NCBI GenBank assembly: GCA_935421135.1
Contig: OW285188.1
Location: 19,135,233 to 19,199,232, forward strand
Length of the DNA: 64,000 nucleotides
Direction: 5' to 3'
Origin: Bugulina stolonifera
Lineage: Eukaryota > Bryozoa > Gymnolaemata > Cheilostomatida > Bugulidae
The notes below the pieces were generated by a model. That model saw nothing but the letters and a program-made list of their open reading frames with translations. It searched no databases and was not told the DNA's origin. Positions 27,701-42,700 of this stretch are shown in pieces; the first letter of the stretch is position 1, and each line of letters opens with the position of its first letter. The translations under genes were made by a program, and so were the position numbers.

Positions 27701-30700
27701 AAACATGTCCTGAGCCACGAGATAGAACCGTTCATCTTTGGCCAATAACAATCCCTTAACTGGCGACCATGCTACTATAATATAATTCCATTTGTCGGCT
27801 TTGAGGTAGTTGACTGGTGAGCTTACGTTCCATTTCCTGTTTCCAAGCCGGGCTTCAGCGTGTAGCTTGCTGTTCTGGTAATACACGTCTACACCATTTG
27901 TTCCTGTTACAACAGCAGACAAGTTGAAACAAGTACTAGTATTATGGCGTAAATAATTGCTTCTGGTTATTAGAACAATAAAAGATTTCCTATAGATCCA
28001 ATTCTACTGCATTTACAAATTAATAATTTAAAATGTTTGCAACATCCTTTCTTCCGATTTAGCATGAGAGGATAACTAGAATATGACTGGTTGCATCTTA
28101 CTATTACATGAACAATACTACATATACATGTATAAGTATAAGAAGTAGCATATATTATAGTAACTACAAACCAGTTGACAGGAAGTAAATGGCTTGATCT
28201 GACTCGCGTAACATGGCAGCAGTTGGTTTCACATAGAATGTAACGGTATAACCACTTCCTTGGATGAGCGCCAGATTACCTGTGAATAGTCATATCACCT
28301 ACACTCAGTATAGCACCAACTGCATGGTTCCCATAGACAACCAGCAAGTACCAACTAGTACAGCACAGACACAAAACTATTCAAACGTTGTGTCATAGCA
28401 CATAGGAAATACTGGTGTGGCCGAGTCTATTCAGGGCATCAGCATTCTCATTGAAAGGAAAGACTAAAGTGATTTGACATAAAAAGCATTTAGACTAACA
28501 AATCCTTGTACATTAATATCATAAAAGGCAGCAATAGAGAGTATAACTGATCTTACCAATCCAATGATCTCTAGACAGGGTACGAGGTTTCACGTGAGAT
28601 ACTTGAGAGGATTGATGGTTGCGGCCATAGACATCTAAAGCTTGATCGTACAGTCCCTCAACTAGATATCCATAGGCTGGTATTCTCAGGTACTCGTGCT
28701 GAAGTCTCCCTCTATTATCATAGTCCCAATTATCAAAGTCTACAAGAAGAGGTCAAATTTCTCTCACCAAGAGAGAACGGAATGACAAAGTCATCCTAAA
28801 AATGGATCACTGTAAAAAGTGCAACTTTGAATTTTTATCAACACAAGTACACATAATCGACTTTAAGATTTCAATAATTACAAAAAGAAAATCAGATATG
28901 GGTAGGTTGGGCATGAATGCACTGTGCATAGAACTCATGGTAATAAAGCATACATAACATTGTATCACAGATCACATGATAGAAGTAGTGTTGACCTACG
29001 AAACAAGACAAGTAGAGAGAGTTGTCTGCTCCTATAATACATGTACAATAACTACCTATGACGTAGTGCTTTGTCCTCCCAGGGTTACATATCAGGTCCA
29101 CTCGGAAACTGCATACATAGTCTCTGTCACCATACCAGATTTCAAGGTCATCTATTATCATTGTGCTGTTGACGTTATTCAAGTTGCCAGATCGGCCAAT
29201 AACAAACTTGCTGGGACTACTATAGCCGTCCAAGTTTACATTAGAATAATCCACAGTTTGAGATACGAGTTCCTGCAAAGTCAGAATACGTGTTCCATTA
29301 AATACATGACATCGAACTCTAGTCTACACAAGAACATATTTATGTGGCTCACAGATTGGCTGCATCACTGAGCATACCATTCAAAAGTCGTAAATTTATT
29401 TATCGAATGACTTATACTTTCCGCAAATGTAGCTTTTCTAATGCATTATTGATAAATTTGACATAACATAATAGCCTGAAATCACAGCGTTAACAAATTG
29501 GTAATGTTATTTTTTGTTATAATACCATACCCTGTCTTGATAGATTGAAAGACCAAACTTGGGGTGGAATGAGATTTCTAAGAAAGTCCATTTCCTTTCA
29601 GGTATGTCTGGTATCGCAAGGACCCATCTTCTGGAAAGTGTATTTACAGTAATAACTAGTTCTCCATTTAGGTAAGCCATGTTGATGCCGTTAAATCCAG
29701 TGGACATGAAGCCAGTGTTGTGAATGAGGCTCTCCAAATTAAACCAACCTCTTACAAGTACTCCATGCACACACTTCTCTGTAAGACAACACACCATTAT
29801 TATTAGTGTGATTGTGATTTTGGCTTATACACAATACAGGTCAACATGCACCTATTTTTATCGCACCACCCGCAATGATAAAAATTTATATTGCAGGTTG
29901 TGGCATTGTCTCCTCTCAAAAAATAAGTAAGAGAGGAAAACTTCCCAACATAAACTTTACCTAACGTATCTTGTTTAACACGTTGTAGGCCTACCTGTAT
30001 TTGTAAGCCTACATAAACACACGTAATTCAGCTGGTATTTCAATTGAAAACAATAGTTTTAACTCCCAAAATAGAAATCATTTGAATTTCATGTTTAAAA
30101 TTAAATGTGGAAAATTGATACAAACTCTAAACATACCAAGGTTATTGTAGCACTCCTCGTTCCTTCTTGGTTGAACCACTTCTAGAGTGGATCCAGACAG
30201 AAGTAGGGCATACATGTCCTTCCCAGACACAAACCTAAACCCTCTCTCTGGGTTCATGATCTGTGCAGTAGGTGGATACTGAACTCCCTGACTCTTGTAG
30301 TATACCAGGTTGCTCCCCGACTGCATGCCATTCATGTTATAGAATACATGTGGGGGAATACCTACAACACACACATATTGTATTGTACTTGCAGACAATA
30401 ACAAAGGTGGGAACCGTCAAATTCTGACCTTAAATTTAATTGTATATTCAATAAGCATTATAATTATTGAGTCTTTAAATTTTGTATATCTGGGCCAGAG
30501 ACAAAGAATACATACATTAATGTGAAAAAATCATTCTTTGGACATTAAAATGCACATTGCAACATAGATCTAGCTCATATACATGTACAATGTACAGTGA
30601 GCTGAGCCGTGGAATAAATAAGTGTAAGTGTAGCTTTTCAAAAGCATAGTACAAATGTATGTCTATGGGCCATGTGATCTGGCATATATGAATCTAAAAG

Positions 30701-33700
30701 CTGATTGAAAAGATTAGATCATCTTCCAGTTATAATTACTTGATTCATAAATTAATAAACAGAAAATTGCTTAATAATTGTACTGATGAGATGGATGATT
30801 GTGTTTACTGCTTCATCAGTGAAAGGAAGTACTAGAGAGCTGCTGGTATTAATAAATATACACAGGTAATAGCTAATTGCTGCTGATGCTGCCGATGCTG
30901 TAACTGTGAAATCAAGTGTTTGGCATTTACAGCAAATGAGAAGCTAATGTTACTCAGAAGGAGATAGTTCAGAACTTATACTGGACTGCACTGTTAGTGT
31001 TATTCATATAATCCTGTAAACATAGATAGGTTTCACAATTTGTGAGGTACGCATCTCTATTAAGAGACTAAAACTACATTCTACCACCTACGTGTGTATG
31101 TAATAATAACTGTAAGAGAATGAATGACTCAGTACAGGGAATCGACATCAACATCTACATTGTGTTCAAGTGAGGAGATAACTCCCATAACCGACAAAAG
31201 CTAGATAATTTTTCAAATTCATATAAGTATTAGGAACTATAATATAACCTAATCTAATTTGTCTTGCAGTTATAATTTTTTTGAGTTTTTATACATTAGC
31301 TGTTGCTGTAGAGTTGTCATATGCTAGTAACTGGCCCCTCATCCAGATTTGCTCTTATTTTTAATATTACCTACATTGTAACTATATACATGTATGTACA
31401 CATTCATCATAATGCATATGCACGCTATGTACTCGCATTTATTATATAATTTAGATAAATATTATGCACATGTACATGTACATGTATATACACATAACAT
31501 AATGAACTGTATGATGTTGTACATATCTCCCATCTATAAATAATGATTACCTCTCTGAATGTGACCTATTTTCATGAGGTAATCTCGGTTGCCCTGCAGC
31601 ATGTCTAGCTGATCAATGGTAAATACTCCTGTAGATGGATAGCTACCCCCGGGGTTCCTCTTCCCTATCATCAGATTACTCGTTTGACCAGAATGACTGT
31701 ATTCTGTAGTTGAGCTGGAAGTAAAGCAAAGAAATATTATTTTATCATGCTGAAATTGTAGCTCCAACAAAGATGGTTGAATAGAAATGTGAAATTACAA
31801 TCACCTTACATACTGACTTGATAAATTTAAGTTCTGTAAAATATTTTATATGAGCAATACATTCTCCACCATAGGCTTACGTAATGAAAAGGACTATACT
31901 GTTACAATTATACATATACACACATGCTGAGGAAACGTAACCAATACAACGTGCAGTCACCATAGGTGAACCTTAGAGAGATCTTCGAAATAAACTAATT
32001 AATCGATTGATTGATTGATTGATTGATCGATTGATTGATCAATTGATTGATTGATCGATTGCTGCTAGATCGGTGGTGAATTTTTGTGCCCGACTAAGTC
32101 ACACAATTGGTCAACACAATACCAAAATATTATTATGAACTTATTTTTCAAATAAACGAACATAATCAAATAACGAATGTACACATTCAGCAGCGAGAGA
32201 AATATAAACTGGTTCATTTTGAGATACATGTACATAATAATTATGTAATAATGTGAATTTAAGTTTCAACCTTCCAATTCTGCTTGTTTGTACTTGAACT
32301 CCATCAATCCAGAGCGTGCTCAGCCTAGTTCTTATATTTCTATCTACCTCAACAAAATACCAGTGGTTGGCTTGTGGGTTTGGGAATGTCAGAACTATTG
32401 GCTGCAAATGGAGGCGACAATAAGATTACAACAGAATAACCATTGATGCAGTTACGATATATAAAACTTCACAACAAAACAAACAATTTATTACAACAAA
32501 TACAATTTTACTTGCTAAACTAAATCTGTAACATCACTATAGTTAAACCAAAATAGACACAGTAGATAATAAATGGTGAACCATTGGATGTTCTGCTCAA
32601 ATTATTTCTTGCCATTCTGGAGAGAGGCTGGGGATGGGATAGCGTAATATACTGCAGCAGCGAATAACAGACCAAAGCAGGTATGCAATAAATTAATACT
32701 AGAGGAATGGCAGCCCAAGCTTGGCTGTAATTAAATGGAACAGTCCGGAGAATCTATTCTAAACAGCAGCCGTCTGCAGTCTGTCTGTATGTCTGCTGCA
32801 TAAGCTAGTCATACGATTTACATACTCTACCTTATAGGATAATCTATACCCTCTCTGCTGAACAATAACAAAACTATAACTTGCCAGCAGGAGATGTCTG
32901 TACTTTCAGTTAGTGAATCACTTAGTCTTGATTCCAAAAATGTTTTGTGTGGCCAAGTTCCTCTGATAAAGATCAGGAAAATTCAGCAGTTGAATGGGTG
33001 TGTACAATTCGAGTGGGGTGGAGTACAAACATCTGGGTTAAAAATAAGGGCGTCTCTTGCAAAATTAGAAGAATTAGTCTGTGCTCCATGTAGACTTAAG
33101 GAAATGTAAAAAGCCTCATATCAAGCAAATAGTGTATGTAATGCAAAGGTTCATATTATGATACTGTCCCACAATCTCAAAATATCAGATTTACATATTA
33201 AACTCAATTTTATCAAATTATTGAGCTTTCAGCAAATTTTCATGATAAGTTTGCCGATATTTCACCGATTAAATTTTAAGACGATCGCCTATCCAAAGTC
33301 AAGGCCATTATGTATAACTTATAACTCTAACTCGGAATTAAATGGTCTGATATGAATGTGTCAATTGAGATGACTTACTCTGTATTTAGAAGAGTATATC
33401 ACAGCTACTAGAGCCGAGTCTCTGAACAGTATTGAGACCCCAGACTTCCCTGTGTCCAGAACCGTCATAGTGCTGGAAACGTCTTCCACCATTATCCAGA
33501 ATGAGATGTAGAAATCACACTTAGCTACCTACAGTTGATTTCATACAAGGGATAAAAACATACTTATATACCAGGTGTAGAGCATGGTAGGAAAAATAAT
33601 GGCCAATACTTCTAGTCTGAAGCAATCTGTATAATTAATATTTGCCTGTATCCAATGCATGATACTATTAATAATACTCGTTTTATAAATGATTCTAAAC

Positions 33701-36700
33701 CAATATTGGTGGATTTCATATAAGTGAACATAAATAATTATCATGGTAGGCCTACGTCGAAATGAGTACGAGTTTCGATTCCAACACGGTGGTATACAGA
33801 TGCATTTTTTCAGAACTAAAGAGAAATATAAACTGAAGGCCGGGATTGGAATAGAAGTAGTTTGTTATTCTCATCAAACTTTCAACCAAATAAAACATTT
33901 GAAGAGACATACCTGACCAAAGCAGGTATTATTAACATCTCCTGCGTCGATGTAGCTCTCAGATCTGGACGTGGGAGATGAGCCAAGTTTAAGGGCCATT
34001 CCACTTCTGCCCCTCACCAACTACAATTTGTAAGGAAATATCATTAGATCAGATACATCCATCTACATCATGCAGTATAGGACAAGCTAACAGGCTAATA
34101 ACGTATGATACACAAGGTTTGCTAGGTCACATATATTTCAGCAAGGAAGTTCTGTAATTACAAACACTCCCTGAGTGAATAATATTACTACCCTATTGCC
34201 AAGGGGAGATTATTCAGGAAGGGGAATAAAAGGCAGAGATGATTAGATAATGAAGGCATATAAGGTGTAGAAAGATCTAATGTGGAGGTGCTAGCTCGAA
34301 TTCACATTCGAACAGAATGGAACTATTGTATAGTAAGTGATGATGCCGGCATATTATACTAATTCTTGGAAATCCCACGTATAACGGAATAATACTACAT
34401 AAAACATGGAGTAATATTCTAGATGTGGCAGAGAAGAACTTTATGTATAGATAGATATATAAATGTAGTTTATGTACTACCATTAGACTACCATAAACCT
34501 ACAAGTTTAAGCACTGCATTGATACCTACACCCCCATAAAACCATAGAATTGTCAGAACTCCCAAATTAGCTATTCAATGGAATATGTTACAACAACTGC
34601 TAATAATTACTTAGCTGGAGATACAGTAAGCAAGTACACCCCATAGCTACTCAGCAAGCTGTTCAGAGTACGTGCTCTTACACAGTACTACTATTGAAGA
34701 GAAGAGGGATAAAAGGCGGGATAATTACCTCCCCATTTCCATAAAGTCTAGCTTGTAATGATGAAGGCCAAGCAGCCACCATATTGTTCCTTACTCTATT
34801 CATGCTGAAGTAATAATGTCTTGGGCCATCTGTAAAAGAGAAAAAATGAAAATAAATTAAATAGATTAAGAGGCATACAAAAATTTCTCCATGTACTACA
34901 GGATCAGATGATTTTCACTAATAAAATATGTGAAGAAGAAAATGTCTCTGTAACAGAATCACAGATTTCAGGATGATTGATTTGAAACTGGTTGTTGGCC
35001 AGTAATTATGACCAACCAGAACTAGCCGCAGCTCTAAATATTCTGGTGAAATGTCACTAGGATACCTAATATATCAATTCCTATAGAATACACAGATACG
35101 ATCACATTCACACGCCAGGAAAAAATACATCTTACAGAATCCTATTACGCTCTGTTGATTCATCCATCTTGGAGAGAACGTGAGGCTAGAAATTCCCATC
35201 TTGTTAGCATTAGCACTATGCGGTGAAGTACCCACAACAAATGGCATTCTCTGATTCGCCACGCCTGAAATAAAACAAACAACTTAAAAGTCAGGTAAAT
35301 TTCAGGGAATTCCCAAGTAAAATAAAATCAATTTAATAAGAATGTGTGAGGTTAGACATGGGATACAACATGAAACTAACATCTACGTGGAGATCACGCT
35401 ACAGAATAACTTACTTAGCTGTGATATGTAATGGGAGATAATTCCCAAAAATATTTTATTTATATAATAATATTAGGGAAGGGAGAAGTAAAGGATAAGT
35501 TGATAGTTAATTATGTTAGGGAACCTGATTTTAGTTGTACCGAAATATGAAACAACAGCCTGATAATTACAATAGGCAGGTAACAACATATTATACTAAA
35601 ATATCATTATCCACACCAATGCTAGGGGTTACCTGCATCTAACTCATCTTTACCTGTAAATTTCATAACGACTGGTAGTCATTTGATTTAGTGAAAATAT
35701 TTAAATACAACTAATTAAAATTTTTCAAACTTCACTGAAAAAAATTTCAACAGTATCATAATCCCACTAGTCGATCACTGTTAGCTTTAGTACAAAATTT
35801 AAAATTAGAAGAATTTGAAAACTAAAATTTAAGCAATAATATCTAAACATACCATTAATGCGCAACCTTGTACAAATTCAACAAATCGTAGCCCAAATTT
35901 GCCTTATTTATCGCTAACATGTAGTCTGTATAAATGTAGCATCAGTTCTATCAACCTACTTTCAAAAGTTGGATTGGTTTGGACTCCTACGGACTGCCCG
36001 TTGAGATACACCTGTAAACCTTGGCTATCAGACCAGGTGGCTGCAAAGTGGTACCAGTAGTCAACATACATGTCTCCTGAGCCATAGTATACCCGTGCAG
36101 GGTAGAATTCGTACGCTATATTCTACAAAGATACAATGTACAGCTAGCAAATATGACTGAAAACAAGGGTTATATAAGAATATCTTTTGACTAATACTCG
36201 TATAACAAATCTACATGGAAGGTCGGTTAAATGCCATATAATAACTTTATGGCAGCGTCAGCTCCAGTTTGCAAGTTTCATTAATTATATCCAGCCTAAT
36301 ATAGGGACAGTTTCTCTCAAATAAGATTTAGAAACAGCTACAGCTGGAGACGGTGTGTTCAGAAATTACCAATCACAAAAGGGTGTTGTGACGCCACAAC
36401 GTTGAAAACACCAGCATGTTGGTCTTTGTCCAGAGAAGCAAACAGTGTCAAGTTGTTTGGCTACGGAATGCTTCTCTGTCAACTTTGATTGAGCACACAG
36501 TTCTTCATGCCCCCCCCCCCCCAAAAAACTAAATATAATGTTGTGAAACATATTCCAACGATTTGAATTCCAATAAGTGGACAACTCCAATGTGAAAACA
36601 AAATGGATATTTCTATAATGACATGTCTGGGCTTTTAACAAGTGGACATCCACAACAAGTCAATAAAATGTCATTTAGTCGTAGTTAAACTTACGGTCCA

Positions 36701-39700
36701 GGTTTGTCCATTTGGTTTTCTAAATCTTGTGTGTAGAGCGTTGTCCCGCCAGAAAACGGTTATTCCATGAGAGTTGAATCCACCGTTGTCTATCAATATC
36801 TGGTTATCCTTTATGGTGAGCTCAGAGTTGAGAATAACCATCCAGAATGATATCGTGTAGCCTAAAAACATGTACAAGTAATATCAGTGTGGTGAGCTTA
36901 CATGTACTTTATTGTATAATAGCAGTGTAAGGCACACTGATGGTGACAGGGTGGTGTAGTATGAATAAGCTGATTAGCAAACTTCGGGTCACAGGTTCAA
37001 GTCTCACACCCTCCTGTCATGGCAAAAGACGCAAAAAGGGTACGTACATACCTTTAACCGTATGGAAAATGATTTTACTCAAAGAGGCATAGAATGTAGA
37101 TAACATTCACTAATAGGATTAGCAGAAGGGTAAAAGATAGAAAACCCCTTCCACAGGTAAGTTTGCATGTATAGAGGTGTTATGAGTTATAACCATTAAA
37201 TAGTACATACTGAAACTACAATATAATGTGAAGAGGTCGTTGCCATTTACAGAGGATGTGGCGGTAATAGAGAAAAGATCTACATTATATATCGGAAGTA
37301 ATTACTGGTAGATGCACACCTTCAGCAAATGTTTCTAATCATAGAACAGGCACACCATCTTAATGTGAGTGATGTTGAATAGTCAGCACATAATGAGCAG
37401 TAAAATACATATACAGTACATGTACATCTATAATATGCCTCTCTCTTCATATAACTACCTACCTATAGAATATCAGCTAAATGGTGTACGTAAAGGCTCA
37501 GCCATACAGCAACAAATTTTAGCAAAATTCGGTACATTTGTATGAAAATGCGAGGGTACGACTGAGTGGGTGGGTTGGCTGTTGAATCACTTATTGAATT
37601 GCAGGCAATTTTATTACCAACTTACACAACATATCAAAGCATACCCTTGCAATTTCATAAAAACCTGCGAGTGTATTGCCCAGGCACAAGACTTCCTACG
37701 TCACTGATTATATCTACCTAGTGGACAGAGTGCCAGATTGCCAAGACACTCGTCCCGTTGGCTGGTTCCAGCTAGCTGTGCATACGCTGTTGGACCCACA
37801 TTCAAGAACCTCTGTGGAAAGACCAGGAAGTCAAGTGTACCAATCACATGGGCATCCAGTCCGTCGTTGTTGACAAGGTATGTGTTATCCTGGCTTTCAA
37901 AGTCCAGTATGTATTCCGCATCTGTAAGAGTGGAGAGAGAGAGGATAACTACTAATACACAATGAACAAGCAATAGCTTACAGTCATGCATACAATAATT
38001 ATGCCTTCTTTCTCTATCAGGGTGTAGATCAGAATTTTATGACAATGACAGAAGATGTGGAGGATAATAACATAGATGTCTGCAGATTGCTGGAGTTTTA
38101 GCCTCAGTTCTATGCCATCTATGCCACAACACAGTAGCATGGAACTGAGGCAAGAAGGTTAGGTTAATGAATGGATGTATTAATATAACCAGCCATGTAT
38201 CTAATATACACTAGAGGTCTAATGTAATATTTATATGCCATACAGGAGAAACTAAGCAATAGTGGTTTATTGTCAAACTTGTAAATTACTAGAATTATGC
38301 TGTGAAATATTTGCATTGGCCACTTCAGCTGTGATATTCATAGGCAAATAGGCCCATTCCCAGGATAACTGGTCACCCACTGTCCATTACTACTACAGAC
38401 CTCAGGTTACCTCTGGTTACACAATACTTCATTCACAAATCATTCCTGCTTTGTTTAGTCAATGACTTGACAAACATCCAAAGTAAACAAGTCATTTCTG
38501 TAGCTTGATAAATAATAATAAAATACAGTAATGATTTACAATATTGAATATACAAAACATTATAATGTGGCAAATAACCTTTCAATGTGCTGCAATGTCA
38601 TAAGTTCAATCCTATTGTATATTATAATTATCATATTACAGTGTGCATGAAGTTTGTGTATAATATTGCTTTTAATTAGTAGCCTATGCAAGTCCCTATA
38701 TTTTTTACTGTATCCTGTCACATTCCAATTCAGGCAATAGACAATATTATATAGAATGTAAATTCCTTCCTTGTGTACTTTATGAGAGATTAACATTTAT
38801 TTGAATGGTAGTAAAACACCATGACAATATAATACCATCCCTCAGGAAGATACCATCATCCTAAACTAGTGTTACCATGGAGATTGTAACAATGCTTCAA
38901 CTATTCCATTATTTTGTTCTACCATAACATAAGCATGTGCTAGCCAATGTCATTAACCTCAGGACCCTACAGCATGTGTAACAATGACAACAAACATCAA
39001 GGAGTGTTGATCTTTTTTGTAACATCAAAATAAACTACCAGTAACTTCTGATTATTACATAATATTATTCCCATATAAATGCAGTTAGAATAAATATCCT
39101 ACATACTTCGGCATACCTACAGCGTGTCAGACAATGCTTGCATTACACAAATTTTTCTTATAGTCATGAGCCGCTGCCATCAAAGGAGAGTAACACAGTT
39201 GGAGTTTGTACTCGCTGCCTCTTAGCTCAGAGTAGAACCAGTAGCTTAGCTTAAACTTGTACTCTGATATTATACAAATATTTGTCTACAAACTGAACTT
39301 AAGTGTTGGAGCTACATGTAACACAGCATATTCTTAGAATAGAGTATGTTATACTTGTATAATGCATTACCACAAACTAGTAGCATATACATTTGTACAA
39401 CCAAGTACAATACATAACTCCAATAATTATACTACATTATATTATAGTGTTACTTGATCTGATAATATACATAGTATAGGGCCTGTAAATGTATTATAGA
39501 GTGAAATAGGAGTTAGCACATGGGGTACAGTTTGCAGGATTTACAATACTCTAACTATATTACCTAGCTTACATGTAGAAGTAGTTACATAATATATGAA
39601 AGCTGTAAAGGGCTTGCTGGTAGTTACTCTATTTTGCCTAAGATATTACTAAATATACATTAGGCTTAGGTACAATAATGTACTATAGCTTGCAGGGTTA

Positions 39701-42700
39701 TATTACATCTCCGCTTTGGCGTCGGACTTCATTTTGTGTTTTACTAAATTTTAAAAAAGAAAGCTATTGCTTATATTTCCTGTATTAGTCAGCTTACTCT
39801 AAAATAGTCTATACTTTCATTCAGGCGGCTTGGAGAGTGAGTTAGTTAATGAGATATATAACATGCTGTTTCATTTACCCCTGATTCATGCAACATTTCA
39901 CTAATTAAAGATGAATAGGTAAAACAACATCCTGCCTTAGCTTATAGTCCAGTTATTGAGTAGCAGGTAAAGGGACCAACTGTGTAGACGACCTTTCTGG
40001 TAAATTGTGCAATCTAGTCTGATAATTAGCCCCAATTAGATATTGAATGAAGGGCCCAAATCTAGTCTATCAGCATGAGAGTTGATAGTATTCAATGCTG
40101 TTACATGAATGGACAGACAACTCCTGTGATATGACGTCATATTATTCAAATAAAAAGCAAATAGTTGAGTCACTGAAAAGTTTTTAAAATCTGATGTGAA
40201 CAAAGCTTAGGTAAACGAATGTAACAGCAGCTTGTGAGGCTAACAGAGTAATAGCCTAAGTAACAGTATGGAGTAACAGTAGAGGTCATACAGTAGTTAG
40301 TCCATAACTAAACAGTGAGGATTGTATCAGATAGCATCGGTTTCCTCTTATTACTGGAGTTTGTAAGACGCAGCAACCCGATCCTATCAATAGATCTATG
40401 AGGTGCTCTGGGTCTCCCATATCATGTAGTATACTATGTAGCTGTTGTTGTGTGCTTGTAGCTGTAGAGATGTTATCCAGAGAGATGTTACTCTCTGATA
40501 CTGCTTTGTGTTGCTGATGATGTAATTACTGATGCCCTGATCTCATTACATACACCAGTTAGGGAATGTTGACTACTGTCAGAGGAAATATGTACTGATT
40601 GGGGTGCAACTCATAACTAACAGAAAATGAAAATGTTTTTATGATATTTTAGCAGCACCTGTTAGACAGTGTCTACAATCTACATCATAGACATGTCTAT
40701 TATGAGCAGTGATGTTTTATATTAGTACTTGATGGGTTTTTTACAACTTCAATTCAGCCAACATCGTGTGATATGCGAACTTATAAATTCTAGAATAATA
40801 AATATTACAAATGAGTTATAAGTATCTACACCATGTAGTCATAGCAGGGTGAGACAGTATCAAGAGGGCAGTAGACTATATGATTATGTAATCAAGTAGA
40901 AGAAGGGCCAATACCCTTCAACACTATCATAATTTTAAATGTAGCCCTGCATTGATGTTTCCCTCAGTAATAGTAATAGCTACAGCTACTAAATAGCTTG
41001 ACAGCCATGCTACTAATGTTTGCAATGTAAATAACATCGCACATGTACATTTGTACAGCTTGTATTTTATTAGAATAATATTCATTGTTGGTCAGCAGCT
41101 GACCTGCTGGTCAGTGGCTGACCACTGTCCAAGGCATGCTGTCTCTGGGGTTTATATCAAAGAGGGGGTATGCACCATATACAGCCCAAAGGTTGATATA
41201 CTACAACTAGAATGAACATGTACTATGTACAGCTTATGTACTGAATAACAAAAGCTTTTCTAATAACACTCTAATCACATCTTGAAATCATCTCACAGCT
41301 GAGCTCCAATAGAAATGTTAATGACATGATTTACTTGTATTGTTTGTTTGGGCATTACACTTATTAATTAATTAGTAGAGAAAGGGTATCATAATCTACA
41401 GACACAGACAATACAAGATGGGCTGCCCAACCCCTGCAGTACATCAGTACATGGTCACAGGTGCATGTATACAATATTATTACTTGTAGTTCGAGCTTGT
41501 TTGCAGAAAACAAATCCTGTACATCCAAGTGATTTATACTGGCGATTGTATACATCCAATGTATGCATAAAGTTACACCATATGATGCAGTGCAGGAGGA
41601 AACCATAATTTGTTCAGCTATAGGCTGCAGATTGGTCTGCTAAATGATAGAGGAAGACTATTTGGATATGATTTACAACCAGTAGGCCTACCACAAGCTT
41701 CAAGATTACTCTAAAAAAGGTGGTAAATATTGTAGAGTAGTAGTCGAGTCTACAAGTTTCAAGGTAGACAATGTGTGACATAATCATTACACATGCAGGA
41801 CTTGCAATATCTCACCTTGAAAAGTTATTGTTCTGCTGAACAGAACTTCGGCAACATAAAGTAACATTATTCTATCAAAGGTGCAATAAGCACTCTAGGC
41901 TTTCAGTTGGTGACACTTATTAGTAAAACAAAAGAATAATATGCCTTATAAATACACAATGTATATTAGCCAGTCAATCAATTCACTTTCTCAATTACAA
42001 TTGTAAGTTACAGTGTATATGAAATAATATACTCTATACCACACAATATATGTATATAATATGTACATAGAAGAAAATCTAATCTAGTGTTATGAACTGG
42101 TACTTTCAATTGTGATTGAAATATTTTAGGCATTAGACTGAGTAATGTAACAAACTATTGTACTATAATTGTCTCTATTGAGCTGAGTGTATATACATGT
42201 AACACTACAGTTTGTGTGGTTCACACATGTATTGTACCCACATTTGCTGAGACCATCACCTACTAAGTACAAGACAGTAGTGCCCACTGCCCACTCAAGC
42301 TTAGCAGTATTTATTACTGAATGCTTGTCTATAAATAGATTAGACTGTTTATTATGAGTCAGTCAACTTCAATCTTGTCCATCATATAACGTATCAAGTC
42401 TGGGACCAAATTTAATTAATATACCCCAAACAGCCTGAGGCCTTAATATTCAGCTCTCAACTTGTTTAGAGAAAATGTGTCATGTGTGTACATAGGAAAT
42501 CCTTTGTCAGCATAGCTTAACCATGGGTCATCTACATGTATATCCCCTTAATCTTTGCAGGAAATGAATGTAGTTCTGCCGATGTAGTGATATTATATTG
42601 TGTCACAAATATAAAGTGGTGATGATATAAGAAAGGAAATTGTTGTCTTGTCACTGAGTGCAGTATTTACTTATCAGTAAAGTCAATACTATAAACTACA

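Noticed and set aside
41364..41606. 80-codon minus-strand open frame in the large intron
   Set aside because: No recognisable family motif and no fitting splice phases.
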